This document shows positions 1 through 8,210 of a DNA stretch of 64,000 bases, in pieces. A program made the position numbers and the translations under genes. Source of the DNA: Anaerolineae bacterium (GTDB taxonomy: Bacteria; Pseudomonadota; Alphaproteobacteria; DSM-16000; Inquilinaceae); contig JANQQD010000065.1 in the NCBI GenBank assembly GCA_028285185.1, positions 40,555-104,554 of the forward strand. The letters run 5' to 3'. Positions within the stretch are counted from its first letter, which is position 1. Each line of letters opens with the position of its first letter. Below the pieces are notes generated by a model. The model made no database searches. It was given only the letters and a program-made list of their open reading frames with translations, and had not been told where the DNA came from.

Positions 1-709
1 GCACATAGATCTGCCGGATGCCAAACGCCTCGTCGAAGACTGCCTGGTCGGTTTGGCGGATCAGCCAGCGGCGGTAACACAGCCAATCCCGTTCATGCGC
101 GTTCGCTCTGGCAAACGGGCTTTGCAGCGCCGCCAGCACCTGACTGTAGTCCGCGGGGTTCCGGCGCCATTCATCGTGCAGTGCGGCGGCCCAATGGCTG
201 TCGAACCGACCGACGATCGACCGGATCTCGGGTGGCTGCAGGCCAAGCTTGGGCAACCAGGCTTCAAAGGTCCGTCGCAGGGCTCCCGCCATCGGCAAGT
301 GGGTCGGCCGGTCGAAGAAGTCGACGGTGATGCCGAATTCCGCATCCTCCAGATTGATGTCCGGAAGGTCCTCAGGGGCGCCCGCGAAATCGTCCTTCAA
401 CTCCGGCCGCGCCTCCATCACCGGCCCAACAAGCTCGATGAATGCCTGAACCGCCGCCCGGTGCACCAGGGTCCATGCCTTCGCCTCTGGCGGCTCCCCT
501 GCGGCAAACGCGCCCGGGATGGCGAACACATTGTCGACGACGTTACCGATGGTCGCGCCGCCCATCGGAACCAGCAGGGCGCCGTGGACGATCGCCTTGC
601 CCAACTCACCGAAGGACGTCTTCAGCCCCGACACCACGTCGCCGCGGCGGAACGGGCGGCCGATCAGCGCCGGCTCCTCTGGGATGCCTTCTCCGGTTTC
701 GTCTGCCAT
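1..709 (-). CDS. NACHT/STAND-type NTPase, N-terminal part, cut by window edge
   Basis: An open frame starts at an ATG at 709-707, after a GGCAGGGAC purine stretch, and stays open to the left window edge (236 codons). It has consistent codon use and no stop. The N-terminal ~200 residues are not a recognised domain. The last residues seen, with an ERDWLCYRRWLIRQ run and then FGIRQIYV, resemble the segment just before the NACHT P-loop of bacterial NACHT proteins (inference). The Walker motifs would lie outside the window. NACHT proteins are common antiphage sensors, but this role is only suggested here by the other NTPase and membrane genes nearby. Confidence 0.6.
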   Translation of the reverse strand, partial: MADETGEGIPEEPALIGRPFRRGDVVSGLKTSFGELGKAIVHGALLVPMGGATIGNVVDNVFAIPGAFAAGEPPEAKAWTLVHRAAVQAFIELVGPVMEARPELKDDFAGAPEDLPDINLEDAEFGITVDFFDRPTHLPMAGALRRTFEAWLPKLGLQPPEIRSIVGRFDSHWAAALHDEWRRNPADYSQVLAALQSPFARANAHERDWLCYRRWLIRQTDQAVFDEAFGIRQIYV

Positions 710-914
710 GTCCCTGCCCCGTAGCGTGCCGTAGCCCCTTAAGATGCAAGAACCTACCACGGCACACGCTGTTGCCGAAGGCGTCCCACCTTAAGGCGAA
801 ATTCGCCACAATGGACTAACTATTGCAATCAACAGCACCGAGAGAACATCGGATTTGCGCGCATGTTCGTTTCGGCAGATGGCGCTTTATTGGGCATTTT
901 GCCAAGATTATTGA

Positions 915-936
915 CTGGTCAACATTCTATGACCAG
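915..936. promoter_or_regulatory. Inverted repeat in divergent intergenic region
   Basis: The 710-1142 interval between the minus-strand NTPase gene and the plus-strand secreted-protein gene has no supported gene. It contains a perfect 7-bp inverted repeat, CTGGTCA (915-921) and TGACCAG (930-936) with an 8-bp spacer, inside AT-richer DNA. This could be a regulator-binding site. No matching regulator was identified. Confidence 0.3.
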
Positions 937-1142
937 CTGACCCCAAAATCGAATATCATCCTGACCACACCTGTCCACCGCAGCGGAGCCGCGTATCCTC
1001 ACTAACAGAATAGACGGTGACGCAATCATTCCCCGCTAACAGCATCACCGATAGTCGTAGATGCTCACAGTTAGATAGGTTGCCCCATTGTCACGCTCGC
1101 GTTAGTTTCATCGAATAATCTCGCCATTCGGAGAGGGATCAA

Positions 1143-1586
1143 ATGTCTCGAATGATATGGTGTTTAGTGGCGTTGGCATTCACAATTACGTCGGGTACCG
1201 TCACCGGTATGGCAAAAGATGAGCTGCCTGTAAATGAATCGATAGAAGCTCTATCTGATGAAGAACAGCAAGGCGTGATTTGCCAGATTCTGATGTATCG
1301 CTCGCGACGAGGTGTGCTTCTGTCTGTTGAAGAGCGAACGATACTGCAAAGAGATTGTGTTTCTTTTGGAGCAGAGCTTGATTTGCCCACGATGATAGAT
1401 GCGCCGGGATCGTCCGTGTTTGGGTTTGGATCAGGCGGGGCAACGGTAGAAGACTATCAAAGATACGTTGAGGCATTGAGCCTCTTGCTTAGCGGAGGAA
1501 TAATAATGATAGTCCCCGCTGGAGATGGTGAAGCGGAGAGTCAAGCGCCGGAAAATAGAGAGGAGAGTCCAGAGCCGCCAAATTGA
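1143..1586 (+). CDS. Small exported protein of unknown function
   Basis: Encodes 147 residues. The first ~22 are a plausible signal peptide with a hydrophobic core (WCLVALAFTITSGTV). The mature part is acidic with two cysteines and ends in a Glu/Pro-rich tail. The start has a good ribosome site (GGAGAGGG, 7 nt upstream). I do not recognise a family. Base composition is clearly more AT-rich than the flanks, as in the next gene, so both probably arrived together. A secreted or periplasmic partner of the following membrane protein is possible but unproven. Confidence 0.6.
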   Translation: MSRMIWCLVALAFTITSGTVTGMAKDELPVNESIEALSDEEQQGVICQILMYRSRRGVLLSVEERTILQRDCVSFGAELDLPTMIDAPGSSVFGFGSGGATVEDYQRYVEALSLLLSGGIIMIVPAGDGEAESQAPENREESPEPPN

Positions 1587-1637
1587 GGACAGTTACTCGG
1601 AGATGTCGAAGTAATGAGTTTGATAAGGTAAAGAAAA

Positions 1638-2168
1638 GTGATAGAGACGTTTGAGATTGGATTTCATGATGTGTGGAGACTATTAGGGTATTACGTGATA
1701 ATCATCATTAACGCCGTATTTTTTACTTTGGTCCTTTTTCTGCTCTGCCGTATTTGGATCTTGATATTGTCAATAAAGAAAAGCTCTAATCGGCGTCAAG
1801 CCGAGAATGCCATAACTCCCATTGTTTTCGCTTCTTTGCTAGTCGGAGTAGCGTTTTCAACGGCAGGATATCTTATCGGTGTAAGTAGGGAGTCGGCCAT
1901 AGGCGATGTGTTGCCAGCGATACTTGGACTAATGTCCGGATTGGGTGCAATTTTCTTGACTTCAAGAAAAGAAAAAATGTTGTTGATTGTAGTTGTTATT
2001 CTGGCGGCTTCTGAGAATCTTTGGATGGGCGCGAACCTCGGTGCTCTAGCGAGAGAGCGAGGAAGCATATTGAACACATACCGGGAAGTCGAGCTGGAAT
2101 TCCTCATACGTAATCACAGAATAAATCTCGGACTCGAGCCGGATATGGAGGAGACAGGAGCCGATTGA
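1638..2168 (+). CDS. Four-helix membrane protein of unknown function
   Basis: Encodes 176 residues from a GTG start preceded by AAGGTAAAGAAAA. Four hydrophobic segments are visible near residues 16-42, 63-83, 88-107 and 113-131, followed by a soluble ~45-residue tail. It lies 51 bp after the exported-protein gene in the same AT-rich patch and is probably co-transcribed. No family recognised. Such small paired membrane and exported proteins next to STAND NTPases fit a defence or cargo cassette, which is inference only. Confidence 0.6.
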   Translation: MIETFEIGFHDVWRLLGYYVIIIINAVFFTLVLFLLCRIWILILSIKKSSNRRQAENAITPIVFASLLVGVAFSTAGYLIGVSRESAIGDVLPAILGLMSGLGAIFLTSRKEKMLLIVVVILAASENLWMGANLGALARERGSILNTYREVELEFLIRNHRINLGLEPDMEETGAD

Positions 2169-2183
2169 TAGATTATTGGAAAT

Positions 2184-2206
2184 TCATGCGAACTCGCTTC
2201 GCATGA
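2184..2206. terminator. Hairpin after the membrane-protein gene
   Basis: An 8-bp perfect stem, CATGCGAA (2185-2192) and TTCGCATG (2198-2205), lies 16 bp past the stop at 2168. There is no T run, so intrinsic termination is uncertain. The remainder of 2169-2493 contains no supported gene. Confidence 0.35.
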
Positions 2207-2493
2207 TAATGGAGGATATTCTGCTCATTTATGGTCTCGTGGCAAGGAAAGATTTGTGAGCAACTGGCCTATTATTGCGCGCTGGTGTAAGAAAGGCATC
2301 GCCTATCCAGGATTGACATGCCGCATGAAGAATTGCCTTGATTGGGGGACTTCTGATAGGTCTCGGACTGGATCCGCGCTTCATTTGGCTCTTACCTGTT
2401 TCACGTTCTTGCGAATGAAGTCCGGAGCCATCACCCTGCTCGGCCGCGGCACGTCATTGACGCACCGTGCGTCTCCGTTCGATGCGGCTGTCC

Positions 2494-2700
2494 ATGCCAG
2501 TTAATGACATCGACATCTGGCGGAGCGCCAACCTCTACGTCCAGCGGTATGGCGACGATGCGGCCATTCATGCGGCTATGCAGGCGGACCGATTCCTCGA
2601 TGCCGGCGACCTGGACGGCGCCGCCGTATGGCGCCGGATCCTGTCGGCAATAGAGGAGCTCCAGCGAACCGAGCCAGATGGGGACGCACAATCACACTGA
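2494..2700 (+). CDS. Conserved small alphaproteobacterial protein
   Basis: Encodes 68 residues from the ATG at 2494. An in-frame ATG exists at 2467, but the sequence from MPVNDIDIWRSANL onward looks like the conserved part. The pattern DIWRSANLYVQRYGDDAAIHAA followed by an alternating Ala/Asp/Leu helix and AVWRRILSAIEEL matches a small helical family I know as unannotated in many alphaproteobacteria (from memory, not checked). Function unknown. It stands alone between two non-coding stretches. Confidence 0.6.
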   Translation: MPVNDIDIWRSANLYVQRYGDDAAIHAAMQADRFLDAGDLDGAAVWRRILSAIEELQRTEPDGDAQSH

Positions 2701-3146
2701 GGCACGGAGACCGGCTTCGGATCCATATGTCGCGACTTCCAGGAGCTCCGGAATCGGCCTCTTGCGGTCGACTGGGCGCTCATCGCGGAAACCGGCAGCC
2801 ATACCCTCAGGCACAGTCAATCGGCGTTCTGCCTGTCGTGACCATGAGCTGCCTGCCAGCGTAGCCCCGGCGGATGATCGGCGTCCGGCCCGTCGACCCA
2901 AGCACTGCCTCTACTGGAGATATGAGCCCGAGACTCCACAAGACCGCCGCTGGTGCGCGGTTTTCCGGTGAAAATCCGTTTGTCCCGCGCCTTCGGGGCC
3001 ATCTCCCGCATGCCCACACCCTGACGATTGCGTCCTCATAGCGTCCAAGGCACTATCGGATTTCTACGGTTTCCCAACGTGGTAATACCAAGTCAGCAGT
3101 CGCCAGCCTCAAACGTGCCGACCGGACACAAGATGTCCAACAAGGA
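2701..3146. other. Gene-free stretch before the nSTAND gene
   Basis: Only short overlapping open frames with no recognisable sequence occur on either strand. Composition is high GC like the host. No promoter, tRNA or repeat was recognised. It may hold the upstream region of the NTPase gene or decayed sequence. Confidence 0.4.
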
Positions 3147-5495
3147 GTGCGCCAAGCGTTGTCCGATTCTGAGACACCGCCGGGCTTGCTCGGCGAAGCC
3201 ACCACCCGGCTCAAGGACTACCTGATCCTGGGTGGGGCGGCCTTGGGCCCTCTGACAGTGCTTTACGTGACCGTCAAGGAGATCCGCGACTACGTCGCCG
3301 AGGAACCGATGATCGCGGGCGTGATTGCCAGCGCTGTCGCGTTGCTCTTCTTGTTCGTCGTTGTGGGCTTGTGGCGTGATCGGCGACGCCGCGACTGGTT
3401 GGTCGAGGTCGGTCGGCGGGAACGGGCGGCCCAAGGCCTCTCTGAGTACTTCAAGTTGAGCCCACGCACCGCCCGCGACCATGATGCCTTCGAGCGGGAT
3501 GACGAGGCGCACCGTGACGTACTGGACTGGATCGTCTTGGCCGCAGGCGCGCCGTTCCTCTGGCTCACCGGGCGATCGGGCGTCGGTAAGAGCTCGATCC
3601 TCTCTGCCCATGTGATCCCTGAGCTGCGCCGTCAGGACCCGCCCTTCGTCGTTATCGAGGCTCGCGGTTACGCTGATCCCCTCGGCGCACTGTCTCAGGC
3701 GTTGCTGACGCCGGGGACAGTTTGGGACGCTCCGCCGAGCCTCAATGACCCCCGGATCTTGCTGGAGCAAGCTGCCGAGCGCTGCTGCCCGTCCCGTATT
3801 CTCGTCATCCTCGACCAGTTCGAGGAGTTTGCCGTGCTCAAGACGGCCGACGAACAGGCGCCGGTTCGCGCCTTCCTCAGCGATCTCGAGTCAAGTCCCA
3901 TTCGCGGCGCCCAGATCCTGTTCAGCGCACGCAACGACGAAGCGTACCTCAAACACCTGCAGGACCTCGGCCTGAGCCGTATGACGCTCAACGAGACGTG
4001 GTTCGTAATCGACGGATTTGACCAGGCGGAAGCGCAGCGATTTCTGCAAGCTTGTCCGGACCTGTTCATACCGCCCCCCTTGATCCGTACGGCCTTGCGT
4101 GAGGCGCGGGACCTCGAGAACGGCGCGTCGCTTGTCCCACCCGTGGTGCTTAACCTACTGGGCCTCGCGATCAAGCGGTTGGCCGGGAGCGATCCGCGGG
4201 CGGCACGGCGGCGCGGCCTTGCCCGCAGCTACCTGGAAGGCGTACTGAATGGGTCCGATGTCCAGCAGCTCGGGCCGCCACTGCTCCGGTGCCTCATCAC
4301 TGATGCCGGAACCAAGCGGCCGGTCACCGAGCCGGCCTTGGAAGCCGCCGTCCGTCAGCCGGCGGGAGTGGCTCGCGGCGTCCTCAGCCTGTTGTCGCGC
4401 CACGGCCTCGTCCGCGAGATCGATCGATCGACACGCACGTGGGAAGTGTCCCACGACTTCGTCGCCCGGCTCCTCGGGCAGATCCTGGGCCGACTGCGCA
4501 TCCCCCGCACTAAGCGATTGCTACGCTGGGCGGGGCCCACGGCCATCGCTGGTTGGCTGCTGGTGGGGCTCGGACTGCTTCCGGCGTACTTCGCGATTTG
4601 GCTCCCGGCGGACATCCGCCGCAATGGCGTCAGCCTGCGGCCCTCGGATCAGGGCTGGGTGGTGAGCTTCGCGTCGGCTGAAACGCCCCGGGGCGCAGCC
4701 GTTCCGGAACTCGAACGCGTTTTGCCGCTACTTCACCGGTTGGGGGGTAACGTTTCGGCACTGACCATCTCTAACCAGGATGATGTTGAAACCATTGATC
4801 TTACAGCGTTCCACGCGTTGGATCTGCTCCAAATCACCGATAACTCATTGCTGCGAGAATTCCAAATACCGGACCTGCTGAACTTAAGGAATATGTCGAT
4901 CTATAATAACAGAAGGCTGGAACATGTAGATGTGCCGGAGCTCTCGTCGCTGGAATCACTAGAAATTGTGAATAATCCTGAAATAGAGAGTGTCACTATA
5001 CGAGAAATACCATACCTTCGTAGAATTGTTATAACTGACAATAACCTAATTGATCTATACATATATCAATTATTAAATCTGAGTTATCTATATATCCGAA
5101 ATAATCCGCAGATTGAACCATGTCGTGAGATCAATGAAGGTCCTCTGTCTAGTGCATCAGATCAGTTGGATGACTCACTTACCGAGCACTCAACTGATAT
5201 AAATGACTTGGAGGATATCCAAGAAGTATATGATTGGTGTGAGAATTCCTATAGAATTGGAGCCCGGCGTGAGCTCTTCTACAGTGTTGATGAGCACAGA
5301 ATTGAAGAGATTGTAGGTACTTCCGTTACTCGCGTGATTAGTTTTTTTGACCAGATCGAGATGTGCCGAAGTTCATTGGAGATCTGCTTTGGCGACGATT
5401 GCCAGCCTATCGTTGCAAAGTGCGGTGAACGTGATCTTATTCACGAACAAGAAGTCGGACCCGACGTCTTTAACGGAGACGCCATTGATGGATAG
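3147..5495 (+). CDS. Membrane-anchored nSTAND NTPase with leucine-rich C-terminal domain
   Basis: Encodes 782 residues. Two hydrophobic segments (~25-43 and 56-75) are followed by a STAND P-loop with Walker A GRSGVGKSS (142-150) and Walker B VILDQFEEF (~220-228). A helical/winged region ends at WEVSHDFV (432-439), a third membrane segment spans ~463-487, and LRR-like repeats (LTIS.., LQITDN.., MSIYNN.., LEIVNN.., IVITDN.., LYIRNN) cover ~525-655. This is the architecture of signal-sensing nSTAND1 proteins, many of which act in immunity. The GTG start is uncertain because GGA sits too close. DNA for the LRR part (from about 4750) is strikingly AT-rich while the NTPase part is GC-rich, suggesting a composite gene. 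Confidence 0.8.
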   Translation: MRQALSDSETPPGLLGEATTRLKDYLILGGAALGPLTVLYVTVKEIRDYVAEEPMIAGVIASAVALLFLFVVVGLWRDRRRRDWLVEVGRRERAAQGLSEYFKLSPRTARDHDAFERDDEAHRDVLDWIVLAAGAPFLWLTGRSGVGKSSILSAHVIPELRRQDPPFVVIEARGYADPLGALSQALLTPGTVWDAPPSLNDPRILLEQAAERCCPSRILVILDQFEEFAVLKTADEQAPVRAFLSDLESSPIRGAQILFSARNDEAYLKHLQDLGLSRMTLNETWFVIDGFDQAEAQRFLQACPDLFIPPPLIRTALREARDLENGASLVPPVVLNLLGLAIKRLAGSDPRAARRRGLARSYLEGVLNGSDVQQLGPPLLRCLITDAGTKRPVTEPALEAAVRQPAGVARGVLSLLSRHGLVREIDRSTRTWEVSHDFVARLLGQILGRLRIPRTKRLLRWAGPTAIAGWLLVGLGLLPAYFAIWLPADIRRNGVSLRPSDQGWVVSFASAETPRGAAVPELERVLPLLHRLGGNVSALTISNQDDVETIDLTAFHALDLLQITDNSLLREFQIPDLLNLRNMSIYNNRRLEHVDVPELSSLESLEIVNNPEIESVTIREIPYLRRIVITDNNLIDLYIYQLLNLSYLYIRNNPQIEPCREINEGPLSSASDQLDDSLTEHSTDINDLEDIQEVYDWCENSYRIGARRELFYSVDEHRIEEIVGTSVTRVISFFDQIEMCRSSLEICFGDDCQPIVAKCGERDLIHEQEVGPDVFNGDAIDG

Positions 5496-5813
5496 TTACA
5501 GGCGAGCTCATCATAGTACGTCGCAAAACGTCGGAAGTCCCTGACGCAACTTGCGCTTCTCTAGATCGCCAGAGTAAGCAACGTCGACAAGCCGTCCGGT
5601 ACGGTAGCCGACATGTTGCGTCTTTCGAAGACGCTCACAGGCATTTTGACGACGGGCTCTCAGACCCCGGTGATTTGTTAACTTGGGTCTGTGGGGCGGT
5701 CCGCGGTGGCGCAACTCTGTCTATGCTCTGGGGGGCTGCCTCGGATCCGGCTGAATAGCAGCATCGGCAGGGGCGCATTGCCGTCGGCGATCAGCGCGGG
5801 TGATTGGTCGCAT
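5496..5813. other. Gene-free stretch after the nSTAND gene
   Basis: No coding frame with recognisable or well-initiated sequence was seen on either strand. No attachment-site copy of the tRNA 3' end and no transposon ends were recognised here. Confidence 0.4.
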
Positions 5814-6101
5814 TCACGCATTCCGCGACATCTCCAGGATGCGCCACGTGTTGCCGAAGCGGTTGCCGCAGCCTTTGCAGGCATAGCGGCGTTCGAGGTC
5901 GAGCAGCCGGATATAGTCGGGCAACCGTCGCCGCAAGGTGGACGGATAGAGCAAGCCCTCTCGCCCGCAGCGCCCGCACGTGACCTCGATCACGTGCCAG
6001 TCGCGGAGGTCCTCAAGGCGAACCTGATAGCGGGGGCCGATGATAACGTTCCGCGTTCGTTCCACACCGGGCAGGCTATGACCACGCCCGTTGGCGCGCA
6101 A
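5814..6101 (-). CDS. Small zinc-ribbon protein
   Basis: Encodes up to 95 residues, with alternative starts inside (for example GTG at 6065, giving ~83 residues). Two CxxC pairs, CGRCG (~43) and CKGCG (~73), with intervening basic/aromatic sequence suggest a treble-clef or zinc-ribbon fold that binds nucleic acid or protein. The family looks like an uncharacterised alphaproteobacterial one. It is divergent from the SRAP gene with 41 bp between starts. It may be host-derived or prophage-edge cargo. Confidence 0.6.
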   Translation of the reverse strand: MRANGRGHSLPGVERTRNVIIGPRYQVRLEDLRDWHVIEVTCGRCGREGLLYPSTLRRRLPDYIRLLDLERRYACKGCGNRFGNTWRILEMSRNA

Positions 6102-6142
6102 GCGACCTTGCGTCTCACCACCTCGTCTGCTGTGCTTCCGCC

Positions 6143-6835
6143 ATGTGCAATGCCTACTCCATCACCCATCCGCGCCAGGCCATTCTCCAGATCGCGAACG
6201 GGCTGGCGGGGCAGCTAGACCTGCCGCTGGACGGCTCGGCGTTGGCGGCCGATCTGCCGCCACGGTACCGCATCAGCCCGCGCCAGCGAGCGCCGGTCCT
6301 CTATGTGGCTGACGACAGGCTTGTCCTGACCATGGCCCTCTGGGGCTTCCTGACCAAGGGTGCGAAACCCGGCTTTGCTCCGACGAACGCTCGCGATGAC
6401 AAGCTGACGTCGGGTTGGCCCTGGAAGATGGTCTCGAAATCCCAACGGTGTCTGGTACCGGCAGACGGGTTCTTCGAACCGGAAAAGCCGGCCGGCGCCA
6501 AGGGCACCGTGCCGTGGTCATACTACGCCATGGGGAACAGGCAGATCTTCATGATGGCGGGCCTGTGGAACCGCGCCCCAGACCCGAAGACAGGCGAGCC
6601 GATCGACACCTATACGGTCGTAACCACGGCAGCGAGCGCCGCGATCCGGATCCACGATCGCATGCCAGCGATCCTCGAGGATGACGGACTGCGAACGTGG
6701 CTCACACCCGGCATGGTACCGACCGACCTGCTCAAGCCCTATCCCGCCGAACGCATGACTGGATGGCGGGTGACGGACGAGGCCCGCAACTCGCGGCTGC
6801 CGGAGCACGCCGGATTGGTGGAACCAGTGGGGTAG
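6143..6835 (+). CDS. SRAP family protein (SOS response-associated, YedK/HMCES type)
   Basis: Encodes 230 residues, the usual family length. Cys2 of the MCN start is the catalytic nucleophile that forms a stable thiazolidine crosslink with abasic sites in single-stranded DNA. Other family hallmarks are PTNAR (~77), the Glu in ADGFFEPE (~110) and the His in IHDRMP (~172). The protein shields abasic sites during replication. SRAP genes are often carried by phages and islands, and this one sits next to the first clear prophage gene. It could belong to either side of the junction. Confidence 0.9.
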   Translation: MCNAYSITHPRQAILQIANGLAGQLDLPLDGSALAADLPPRYRISPRQRAPVLYVADDRLVLTMALWGFLTKGAKPGFAPTNARDDKLTSGWPWKMVSKSQRCLVPADGFFEPEKPAGAKGTVPWSYYAMGNRQIFMMAGLWNRAPDPKTGEPIDTYTVVTTAASAAIRIHDRMPAILEDDGLRTWLTPGMVPTDLLKPYPAERMTGWRVTDEARNSRLPEHAGLVEPVG

Positions 6836-6894
6836 GGAGGTCGCGGTTACTCGCCGGCACGCGTGACTTTCTGGTCCGGATGTCCCAGCAAGCT

Positions 6895-7404
6895 TCAGGT
6901 GCCTGTCGGCTGGACCGGGCCCTCCGCCGGCACCCCACCGCAAAAGCTCGTAAGGAAGACCTCATAGACCCTGAGCCGCGCCGCCTGGTCGGCGTTGTGA
7001 CTGTCACGGCCGACGGCCAGCGCCAGATAAGCTGTTTCGTAGACCGCGCAGCGCTCGCCCCGATCACCGAGGGGCGCCCCTCGGTCACCGCTGCACGCCG
7101 CCAACACGAGGATGAGCATGGCCAGGAACACCGCAAGGGGAGGGGTCATGGCCGCGTTCTTCGGCAGGTTCCTACGGAAGTAGGCCGCCGCTGCCGGCCC
7201 GATGTAGCCGATGACGGCCATCACTACGGCCTCGACGAGCATCCCGAAGGCGCCGAGGAATTCGGCCACCGGCGGCCGCTCGACGCCCAGCAAGACCGGG
7301 CCAAGGAACCAAAGCAATACCGTCGTGACCGCACCGCCGTAGCCGGCCGCTCGGGCCTTGTGGGCGGTCTGCTCAGGGGTCGCCGTGTCTTCAGTCTGGG
7401 TCAT
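6895..7404 (-). CDS. Holin-like membrane domain fused to a lipoprotein-like C-terminal domain
   Basis: Encodes 169 residues from the ATG at 7404, which has GGAGACG 4 nt upstream. Residues ~24-42 and ~54-75 form two membrane helices as in small phage holins. The same frame then continues without a stop into an internal Met at 7149 (MTPPLAVFLAMLIL), which begins a second hydrophobic segment ending in a lipobox, LAAC. The downstream part therefore looks like a separate outer-membrane lipoprotein, such as an o-spanin-type or other lysis lipoprotein. It is the last late gene, after the amidase. Either this is a real fusion or the second part is also made from the internal start. Confidence 0.6.
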   Translation of the reverse strand: MTQTEDTATPEQTAHKARAAGYGGAVTTVLLWFLGPVLLGVERPPVAEFLGAFGMLVEAVVMAVIGYIGPAAAAYFRRNLPKNAAMTPPLAVFLAMLILVLAACSGDRGAPLGDRGERCAVYETAYLALAVGRDSHNADQAARLRVYEVFLTSFCGGVPAEGPVQPTGT

Positions 7405-7426
7405 CGTTCGTCTCCATGCGAGCATG

Positions 7427-7448
7427 AAAAAACCCGCCAGCGGCGGGT
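7427..7448 (-). terminator. Rho-independent terminator between amidase and holin genes
   Basis: On the minus strand, ACCCGCC and GGCGGGT form a 7-bp stem with a 3-nt loop, followed by T5-6 (7432-7427). It lies between the amidase stop (7476) and the holin start (7404), so read-through or a local promoter must supply holin transcripts. Confidence 0.85.
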
Positions 7449-7475
7449 GGGGTGGGTGGGGATGGTGTCCAGCAA

Positions 7476-8138
7476 TCAGCCGTCGGGATCGGCCAGCGAG
7501 ACCGGCTCGCCGAAGTCGATCAGCAGCCGGTCCGTACCCGTCGGGCTGACCGTGAAGCTTGTTGGCACCACCAGCTGGCTAAGCAGCTCCGGCCGCGGAT
7601 TGTCGATGGTGTCGTCGCCATCATCGGCGGGCCCGCTGTTGAGGCCCGCCCACCAGCTGGGCACATCGAAGCACGGACAGGCTTTGGGCCGGCCGCCGTA
7701 TCGCTCGATCATGTCTCGGTGCCCCAGCACCTCCGCATCTGGCCACAACGTCAGGGCCTCGCGGATGTCCTGCTCAAGCCCCGCCCACTGCTCCGGCGTA
7801 TAGTTGGGGTCCGGCCTGCCGCGGTCGTCGATGCCGCCCATGAGGCAGATGCCATAGGAGTCGTGGTTGTGGCCGACATCGCCGACATGGGCCCCGATCG
7901 CGGCAGGATGCAGCGTCACCAGCACCGAGCCGTCACGCGCCCTGATCTTGTGATACCCGCAACTCTTCCACGGACCATGCCTCGGACCGCCCTGGCTTTC
8001 CGGCGTGTAGTGGAATCGGACGATCCCAAGCGGCGTGTGTCGGGTCGAGTTGTTCGGCGTTGCGGCGCAGTGCACGACAATGTGCTTAGTCTCCGGTCGC
8101 TTGCCGCGGGGTGCGTAGTGGCTTCCGTACTCCATCAT
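7476..8138 (-). CDS. Phage N-acetylmuramoyl-L-alanine amidase (endolysin)
   Basis: Encodes 220 residues of the amidase_2/PGRP fold, related to T7 lysozyme, which cuts the amide bond between MurNAc and L-Ala to lyse the cell. The zinc ligands appear as His in KHIVVHCAAT (~residue 20), His in VLGHRD (~140) and the Cys of PCFDV (~156). The conserved GYHK motif is also present (~61). The C-terminal ~50 residues are a low-complexity tail beyond the enzyme fold. The start ATGATG is preceded by GAGAGG. There is no signal peptide, so release needs the neighbouring holin. Confidence 0.92.
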   Translation of the reverse strand: MMEYGSHYAPRGKRPETKHIVVHCAATPNNSTRHTPLGIVRFHYTPESQGGPRHGPWKSCGYHKIRARDGSVLVTLHPAAIGAHVGDVGHNHDSYGICLMGGIDDRGRPDPNYTPEQWAGLEQDIREALTLWPDAEVLGHRDMIERYGGRPKACPCFDVPSWWAGLNSGPADDGDDTIDNPRPELLSQLVVPTSFTVSPTGTDRLLIDFGEPVSLADPDG

Positions 8139-8210
8139 CGACCTCTCGTTTTGGAGATGAAAAGGCGGCCCGAAGGTGGCAGTCTGTTGAGGGCGGGCCT
8201 GTTGCGAGAG

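Noticed and set aside
53..724. 223-aa plus-strand frame at the left edge
   Set aside because: The minus strand there reads a continuous, natural-looking protein into the edge; the plus frame is Arg/Pro-rich and lacks a ribosome site.
2418..2462. Remnant of a glutathione S-transferase start
   Set aside because: AITLLGRGTS resembles GST N-termini, but only ~10 residues match before the frame diverges; too short to call.
6816..6836. TTGGTGGAACCAGTGGGGTAG as a left attachment copy
   Set aside because: It resembles the tRNA 3' end (GTGGAGCCAAGGGG) only over ~14 bp with mismatches and is part of the SRAP coding end.
6697..7803. 368-aa plus-strand frame over the SRAP end, holin and amidase
   Set aside because: Shadow of three genes with clear families on the other frames or strand.
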